64,000 nucleotides of DNA. Source: Polynucleobacter paludilacus (GTDB taxonomy: Bacteria; Pseudomonadota; Gammaproteobacteria; Burkholderiales; Burkholderiaceae). The position numbers and the translations under genes were made by a program. Location of the stretch: contig NZ_CP061298.1 in NCBI RefSeq assembly GCF_018687595.1, positions 1-64,000 on the forward strand, written 5' to 3'. Below, in pieces: positions 59,696 through 64,000 of this stretch. Numbering within the stretch: the stretch's first letter is position 1; the number at the start of each line of letters is the position of its first letter. Under the pieces are notes generated by a model. The model saw nothing but the letters and a program-made list of their open reading frames with translations. It did no database searches and was not told the DNA's origin.

Positions 59696-60025
59696 ATGGA
59701 AGTTAAAGCAATTCACCGCGGTGCCCGCATTTCTGCGCAAAAGACACGATTGGTCGCCGACCAGATTCGTGGTTTGCCAATTGCGCGCGCTATGAACATT
59801 TTGAATTTCAGCCCCAAAAAAGCTGCTTTCATTGTGAAAAAAGTAGTTGAGTCTGCACTCGCTAACGCTGAGCACAACAAAGGCGCTGATATTGATGAAC
59901 TCAAAGTGTCAGCAGTCATTGTTGACAAGGGAACATCCTTGAAGCGTTTTACTGCTCGCGCTAAGGGCCGTGGCAATCAAATTGAAAAACAAACATGTCA
60001 CATTAGCGTGACCCTGAGTAAGTAA
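59696..60025 (+). CDS. rplV: 50S ribosomal protein L22
   Basis: 109 residues from the third of three in-frame ATGs (59690, 59693, 59696). AAGGGG (59684-59689) gives six-base spacing only to 59696 ([19 protein letters not shown]). The beta-hairpin that lines the exit tunnel, [19 protein letters not shown], is at the C-terminus. Confidence 0.95.
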   Translation: MEVKAIHRGARISAQKTRLVADQIRGLPIARAMNILNFSPKKAAFIVKKVVESALANAEHNKGADIDELKVSAVIVDKGTSLKRFTARAKGRGNQIEKQTCHISVTLSK

Positions 60026-60033
60026 GGAAAGAT

Positions 60034-60858
60034 ATGGGCCAAAAGATAAACCCCACCGGATTCCGCCTCTCGGTAACGAAGAATTGGACATCACGTTGGT
60101 ACGCAAACAATACTGATTTTGCAAAGATGCTGAAAGAGGACGTAGATGTCCGTAGCTATTTGAAGAAGAAGTTGAAAAATGCATCAGTAAGCAAAGTAGT
60201 GATTGAGCGCCCTGCAAAGAACGCACGCATCACAATCTATAGCTCACGTCCTGGTGTTGTGATTGGTAAGAAAGGTGAAGATATTGAAGTTCTTCGCCGT
60301 GAGTTACAAAAGCGTATGGGCGTTCCAGTCCACGTTAATATCGAAGAAATTCGTAAGCCTGAAGTAGATGCGCAGTTAATTGCCGATTCCATTACTCAGC
60401 AACTTGAGAAACGCATCATGTTCCGTCGCGCAATGAAGCGTGCCATGCAAAGTGCAATGCGCTTGGGTGCTCAAGGTATCAAGATCATGTCCTCCGGACG
60501 TCTGAATGGTGCTGAGATTGCTCGCCGCGAATGGTACCGTGAAGGTCGCGTTCCACTTCATACATTGAAGGCTGATATTGATTACGCAACTTCAGAAGCA
60601 GAAACCACATACGGCATCATCGGTGTAAAAGTGTGGGTTTACAAAGGCGATACATTAGGTCGTGGTGCAGACGTTCAAGTTGCCGCACCTACAGCCGAGC
60701 CTGCAGCTGAAGAAAAGAAAACCCGTCGTGCACCAAGCAAAACTGCAGCTCGTAAGCCTGCTGGTGAAGACAAGCCATTAGTTGCTGCTAAGCCAGCGGT
60801 CAAGCGCGTTCGTAAAGCGGTTGAACCTGCTGCTGATGCACAGAAGTCAGGAGAGTAA
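60034..60858 (+). CDS. rpsC: 30S ribosomal protein S3, with extended C-terminal tail
   Basis: 274 residues against about 233 in E. coli. The core KH domain includes [26 protein letters not shown], and [29 protein letters not shown] is conserved. After about residue 213 a tail of about 60 residues rich in Ala, Lys, Pro and Arg follows. Such tails occur in Burkholderiales S3 and may bind RNA. Confidence 0.98.
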   Translation: MGQKINPTGFRLSVTKNWTSRWYANNTDFAKMLKEDVDVRSYLKKKLKNASVSKVVIERPAKNARITIYSSRPGVVIGKKGEDIEVLRRELQKRMGVPVHVNIEEIRKPEVDAQLIADSITQQLEKRIMFRRAMKRAMQSAMRLGAQGIKIMSSGRLNGAEIARREWYREGRVPLHTLKADIDYATSEAETTYGIIGVKVWVYKGDTLGRGADVQVAAPTAEPAAEEKKTRRAPSKTAARKPAGEDKPLVAAKPAVKRVRKAVEPAADAQKSGE

Positions 60859-60860
60859 GC

Positions 60861-61274
60861 ATGCTGCAACCAAAGCGTCGCAAGTATCGTAAAGAACAAA
60901 AAGGTCGTAACACCGGCGTGGCAACACGCGGTAGCTCAGTTGCATTTGGTGACTTTGGCTTAAAGGCCGTTGGTCGTGGTCGTTTGACTGCTCGCCAAAT
61001 TGAATCCGCACGTCGCGCTATGACCCGTCACATTAAACGTGGTGGTCGTATCTGGATTCGCATTTTCCCAGATAAGCCAATTTCACAAAAACCTGCCGAA
61101 GTTCGTATGGGTAACGGTAAGGGCAATCCAGAGTACTACGTTGCAGAAATTCAACCAGGCAAGATTCTCTATGAGATGGATGGTGTAGATGAAACCTTGG
61201 CGCGCGAAGCATTCAAGCTTGCTGCAGCTAAATTACCTTTACAAACCACATTCGTGATTCGTCACCTTGGTTGA
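60861..61274 (+). CDS. rplP: 50S ribosomal protein L16
   Basis: 137 residues. [23 protein letters not shown] and the conserved [24 protein letters not shown]. It lies near the A site. Starts two bases after the rpsC stop. Confidence 0.99.
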   Translation: MLQPKRRKYRKEQKGRNTGVATRGSSVAFGDFGLKAVGRGRLTARQIESARRAMTRHIKRGGRIWIRIFPDKPISQKPAEVRMGNGKGNPEYYVAEIQPGKILYEMDGVDETLAREAFKLAAAKLPLQTTFVIRHLG

Positions 61275-61288
61275 GCGGGATAGATATT

Positions 61289-61483
61289 ATGAAAAATAAA
61301 GAATTAGCTACTAAAGATCTGAATTCCTTGAATGCAGAATTGACTGAGCTTTTGAAGACCAACTTCAAGCTCCGTATGCAAAAAGGCACTCAGCAACTCA
61401 CCAATACCAGTCAATTGGGTAAAACTAAACGCGATATCGCTCGCGTAAAGACTTTTATTACCCAAAAAACTGCTCAGAAATAA
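61289..61483 (+). CDS. rpmC: 50S ribosomal protein L29
   Basis: 64 residues from ATG 61289 ([18 protein letters not shown]). A TTG at 61271 would overlap rplP but adds residues not seen in homologues. [33 protein letters not shown] is family-typical. Confidence 0.95.
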   Translation: MKNKELATKDLNSLNAELTELLKTNFKLRMQKGTQQLTNTSQLGKTKRDIARVKTFITQKTAQK

Positions 61484-61495
61484 GGAAAAAGGGAT

Positions 61496-61765
61496 ATGAC
61501 AGAATTATCTAAACCCTTGCGCCGCACCCTTGTGGGCCGTGTCGTTAGCGACAAAATGCAAAAAACCGTGACCGTTCTTGTTGAGCGCCAGGTCAAGCAT
61601 CCCATCATTGGTAAATATGTTGGCCAATCCAAGAAATACCATGCTCATGACGAGGCTGGCACATACAAAATGGGTGATACCGTTGAAATTAGCGAATCTA
61701 AGCCAATTTCACGTACCAAATCTTGGGTAGTAACCCGTTTGGTAGAGTCCTCAAAGGGTATTTAA
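61496..61765 (+). CDS. rpsQ: 30S ribosomal protein S17
   Basis: 89 residues. [35 protein letters not shown] is the OB-fold signature. Last gene of the S10 operon here. A hairpin and new promoter follow before rplN. Confidence 0.99.
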   Translation: MTELSKPLRRTLVGRVVSDKMQKTVTVLVERQVKHPIIGKYVGQSKKYHAHDEAGTYKMGDTVEISESKPISRTKSWVVTRLVESSKGI

Positions 61766-61774
61766 GAGAAATTA

Positions 61775-61811
61775 TTAGGGATTTTGGCGAAATTCATTGC
61801 CAAAACCCTAA
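61775..61811 (+). terminator. Hairpin after rpsQ (possible S10 operon terminator)
   Basis: TTAGGG plus TTTTGGC (61775-61788) pair with GCCAAAACCCTAA (61799-61811), with one bulged A. A strong 13-base-pair stem, but only a short T run follows, so termination may be partial. Confidence 0.5.
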
Positions 61812-61826
61812 TTTACGTAGTATGAT
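61797..61826 (+). promoter_or_regulatory. spc operon promoter upstream of rplN
   Basis: TTGCCA (61797-61802), 18 bases, TATGAT (61821-61826), both 5/6. The -35 lies in the 3' arm of the preceding hairpin. The 189-base gap shows nothing else clear apart from an imperfect repeat in the leader. Confidence 0.65.
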
Positions 61827-61954
61827 AGAAGGCTTTTCGCGGTAATGCGTTAAGAAAAGCAGTGTTTTTCATTAATTCCGGGTCTTAGCTTTCGCTAGAA
61901 CCCATAACGGAACCAAGACTGTTTGCCCTTTGGCTAATAAGTTGGGGATTAGAA

Positions 61955-62323
61955 ATGATACAAACTGAAAGTAGATTGCAGGTTGCCGATAACACAGGCG
62001 CCAGTGAAGTTTTGTGCATCAAGGTATTGGGCGGCTCTAAGCGTCGTTACGCCAGTATCGGTGATGTCATCAAAGTCAGCGTGAAATCCGCTGCTCCACG
62101 TGGCCGTGTAAAAAAAGGTGACATTTATAACGCCGTAGTGGTGAGAACCGCTAAGGGTGTTCGTCGTCCAGATGGTTCATTGATTAAGTTTGATGAAAAT
62201 GCTGCGGTATTGCTCAACGCTAAGTTAGAGCCGATTGGTACACGTATCTTTGGACCTGTTACGCGCGAACTGCGTACAGAGAAGTTCATGAAGATCGTTT
62301 CTCTCGCGCCCGAAGTTATTTAA
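61955..62323 (+). CDS. rplN: 50S ribosomal protein L14
   Basis: 122 residues. [37 protein letters not shown] and [21 protein letters not shown] are typical. First gene of the spc operon. Confidence 0.99.
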   Translation: MIQTESRLQVADNTGASEVLCIKVLGGSKRRYASIGDVIKVSVKSAAPRGRVKKGDIYNAVVVRTAKGVRRPDGSLIKFDENAAVLLNAKLEPIGTRIFGPVTRELRTEKFMKIVSLAPEVI

Positions 62324-62332
62324 GAGGCTGAT

Positions 62333-62641
62333 ATGAAAAAGATTCGTAAAGGTGATTCCGTAGTTGTTTTGACTGGCCGCGATAAAGGCAAGCAAGGAAC
62401 AGTTACCGATGTACTCGAGAACAAATTGGTTGTCGAGGGCGTCAATATTTATAAAAAAGCGGTTAAGCCTAATCCTGCTGCGGGTGTTACCGGCGGAATG
62501 ATTGATAAGACTATGCCCATTCATATTTCGAATGTGGCATTGGTAGACGGTAATGGCAAAGCATCACGCGTTGGCATCAAATTAGTTGATGGCAAGAAAC
62601 AGCGTTTCCTGAAAACTACTGGCGTAAGCTTGAGCGCATAA
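62333..62641 (+). CDS. rplX: 50S ribosomal protein L24
   Basis: 102 residues with the KOW motif [19 protein letters not shown]. It initiates 50S assembly. Nine bases after rplN. Confidence 0.99.
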   Translation: MKKIRKGDSVVVLTGRDKGKQGTVTDVLENKLVVEGVNIYKKAVKPNPAAGVTGGMIDKTMPIHISNVALVDGNGKASRVGIKLVDGKKQRFLKTTGVSLSA

Positions 62642-62657
62642 GGGATACGGAGAAATT

Positions 62658-63200
62658 ATGAGCACACGTTTTCAAGAGCATTATCAAAAGCAAGTTGTTG
62701 CTGATTTGATGACCAAGTTTGGTTACAAGTCGATCATGGAAGTTCCACGCATCACCAAGGTAACCCTCAATATGGGCTTGGGTGAAGCTGTGAACGACAA
62801 AAAAGTTATCGAGAATGCAGTTGGTGATTTAACTAAAGTTGCAGGCCAAAAGCCAGTGGTAACTAAGGCTAAAAAAGCGATTGCTGGTTTCAAAATTCGT
62901 CAAGGCTACCCAATTGGTGCGATGGTGACATTGCGCGGTCAGCGTATGTACGAGTTTTTAGATCGCTTCGTTACTGTTGCATTGCCACGAGTTCGTGACT
63001 TCCGCGGAATCTCAGGCAAGGCGTTTGATGGTCGTGGTAACTACAACATCGGCGTTAAAGAGCAAATTATTTTCCCTGAAATTGAGTACGACAAAATTGA
63101 CGCACTCCGTGGTCTCAATATCAGTATTACGACAACCGCTAAATCAGACGAAGAAGCAAAAGCTTTGTTGGCGGCGTTCAAATTCCCTTTCCGCAATTAA
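62658..63200 (+). CDS. rplE: 50S ribosomal protein L5
   Basis: 180 residues. [21 protein letters not shown] and [34 protein letters not shown] are typical. It binds 5S RNA. AGAAATT precedes the ATG. Confidence 0.99.
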   Translation: MSTRFQEHYQKQVVADLMTKFGYKSIMEVPRITKVTLNMGLGEAVNDKKVIENAVGDLTKVAGQKPVVTKAKKAIAGFKIRQGYPIGAMVTLRGQRMYEFLDRFVTVALPRVRDFRGISGKAFDGRGNYNIGVKEQIIFPEIEYDKIDALRGLNISITTTAKSDEEAKALLAAFKFPFRN

Positions 63201-63209
63201 GAGGCTAAC

Positions 63210-63515
63210 GTGGCAAAACTATCCCTAATTGAGCGCGAAAACAAGCGCGCCAAAACTGTAGAGAAGTACGCTGCAAAGCGTGCTGAGCTCAAAGCAATCA
63301 TTGCTGATCAGTCAAGAAGTGATGAAGAGCGCTATGAAGCTCGCTTGAAGTTGCAAGCTCTTCCACGCAATGCTAGCCCGATTCGTCAAAGAAATCGTTG
63401 TTCATTAACCGGTCGTCCACGTGGCACATTCCGTAAGTTTGGTTTGGCCCGTAGCAAGATTCGTGAAATCGCCTTCCGTGGCGAGATCCCTGGTTTAACC
63501 AAGGCCAGCTGGTAA
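63210..63515 (+). CDS. rpsN: 30S ribosomal protein S14 (zinc-free type)
   Basis: 101 residues, the long form without the CxxC zinc pair. [34 protein letters not shown] is the C-terminal signature. GTG start with GAGG upstream. Confidence 0.98.
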   Translation: MAKLSLIERENKRAKTVEKYAAKRAELKAIIADQSRSDEERYEARLKLQALPRNASPIRQRNRCSLTGRPRGTFRKFGLARSKIREIAFRGEIPGLTKASW

Positions 63516-63540
63516 GCGGCGAAAGAATTTAGGAGAACTC

Positions 63541-63936
63541 ATGAGTATTAGCGATCCAATCGCCGACATGTTGACCCGGATCCGCAATGCGCAAGCAGTG
63601 CAGAAGCCCGTTGTCTTGATGCCGTCGTCAAAAGTTAAAGTAGCCATTGCAAAGGTTTTGCAGGATGAAGGCTATATCGATAGTTTTGAAATCAAAGGTG
63701 AGGCAGCTAAGCCAGTACTTCACATTGACCTCAAATACTACGCAGGCCGTCCTGTTATTGAGCGCATTGACCGTGTTTCTACACCAAGTCTTCGCATCTA
63801 CAAGGGCCGTCACGACATTCCTGAAGTAATGAATGGTTTGGGCATTGCAATTATTTCAACCCCTCAAGGCGTAATGACTGACCGCAAAGCACGTGCAACT
63901 GGCGTGGGCGGCGAAGTTATTTGCTACGTAGCTTAA
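63541..63936 (+). CDS. rpsH: 30S ribosomal protein S8
   Basis: 131 residues. [19 protein letters not shown] and [32 protein letters not shown] are typical. In E. coli it represses the spc operon by binding the rplE region. AGGAG precedes the ATG. Confidence 0.99.
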   Translation: MSISDPIADMLTRIRNAQAVQKPVVLMPSSKVKVAIAKVLQDEGYIDSFEIKGEAAKPVLHIDLKYYAGRPVIERIDRVSTPSLRIYKGRHDIPEVMNGLGIAIISTPQGVMTDRKARATGVGGEVICYVA

Positions 63937-63946
63937 GGAGCGAAAT

Positions 63947-64000
63947 ATGTCCCGCGTAGGTAAATCACCAATTACAGTTCCTAAGGGCGCTGAAATCAGC
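63947..64000 (+). CDS. rplF: 50S ribosomal protein L6, truncated by the window end
   Basis: Only the first 18 codons are present: MSRVGKSPITVPKGAEIS, which matches L6. AAGGAG lies nine bases upstream. The rest lies beyond the window. Confidence 0.9.
   Translation, partial: MSRVGKSPITVPKGAEIS

Overview
The window is a compact stretch of a betaproteobacterial chromosome around the replication origin. It most resembles a free-living Polynucleobacter (Burkholderiaceae). That call rests on the 16S sequence, the gene order dnaA-dnaN-gyrB, livGFKHM-like genes, mnmG-rsmG-parA-parB, atpIBEFHAGDC, hemE, priA, and the tuf-secE-nusG-rplKAJL-rpoBC-rpsLG-fusA-tuf-rpsJ block, plus a moderate GC content. 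The genus call is inference from recognition, not from a database search. Almost every reading frame is intact, and I see no insertion sequence, prophage, CRISPR array or obvious foreign island.

Layout. 1-5.4 kb: dnaA, an origin-like dnaA-dnaN gap full of DnaA boxes with a DnaA-trio element, dnaN and gyrB. 5.3-6.1 kb: a SET-domain methyltransferase-like gene and a DUF3717 gene. 6.2-10.8 kb: a five-gene branched-chain-amino-acid-type ABC importer of unknown ligand. 10.8-15.2 kb: mnmG-rsmG-parA-parB with two parS palindromes, one over the probable mnmG promoter and one inside mnmG. 15.2-22.4 kb: the complete F1Fo ATP synthase operon, followed by hemE. 23.6-25.9 kb: an AT-rich gap with DnaA boxes, then priA. 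25.9-32.3 kb: mixed housekeeping genes (gcvH, ycbL-like hydrolase, a small zinc-ribbon ORF, a desaturase, tRNA-Arg, a short membrane protein, rsmI, diaA, dolP, cytochrome c, a GNAT protein).

32.3-38.3 kb is one rRNA operon (16S-tRNA-Ile-tRNA-Ala-23S-5S) with promoters, boxA-like sites, RNase III stalks and a terminator, followed by tRNA-Tyr, -Gly and -Thr. 38.3-56.3 kb holds tuf, tRNA-Trp, secE, nusG, L11-L1-L10-L7/L12, rpoB, rpoC, rpsL, rpsG, fusA and a second tuf of identical protein sequence. 56.4 kb to the end carries the S10 and spc operons from rpsJ to a truncated rplF.

Together the genes cover replication initiation and segregation, energy coupling, transcription and translation. No wholly new system stands out. 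The best leads are regulatory: parS over the mnmG promoter, DnaA boxes at the priA start, an attenuator before rplJ, two mutually exclusive hairpins between rplL and rpoB, a boxA-like motif in the leader of rpsJ (S10 is also NusE), and separate promoters for rplC and rplN. Secondary protein-level oddities are a Walker A lysine-to-arginine change in the LivF-like ATPase, a haem-less cytochrome-like membrane stub, and acidic or basic tails on L10 and S3.
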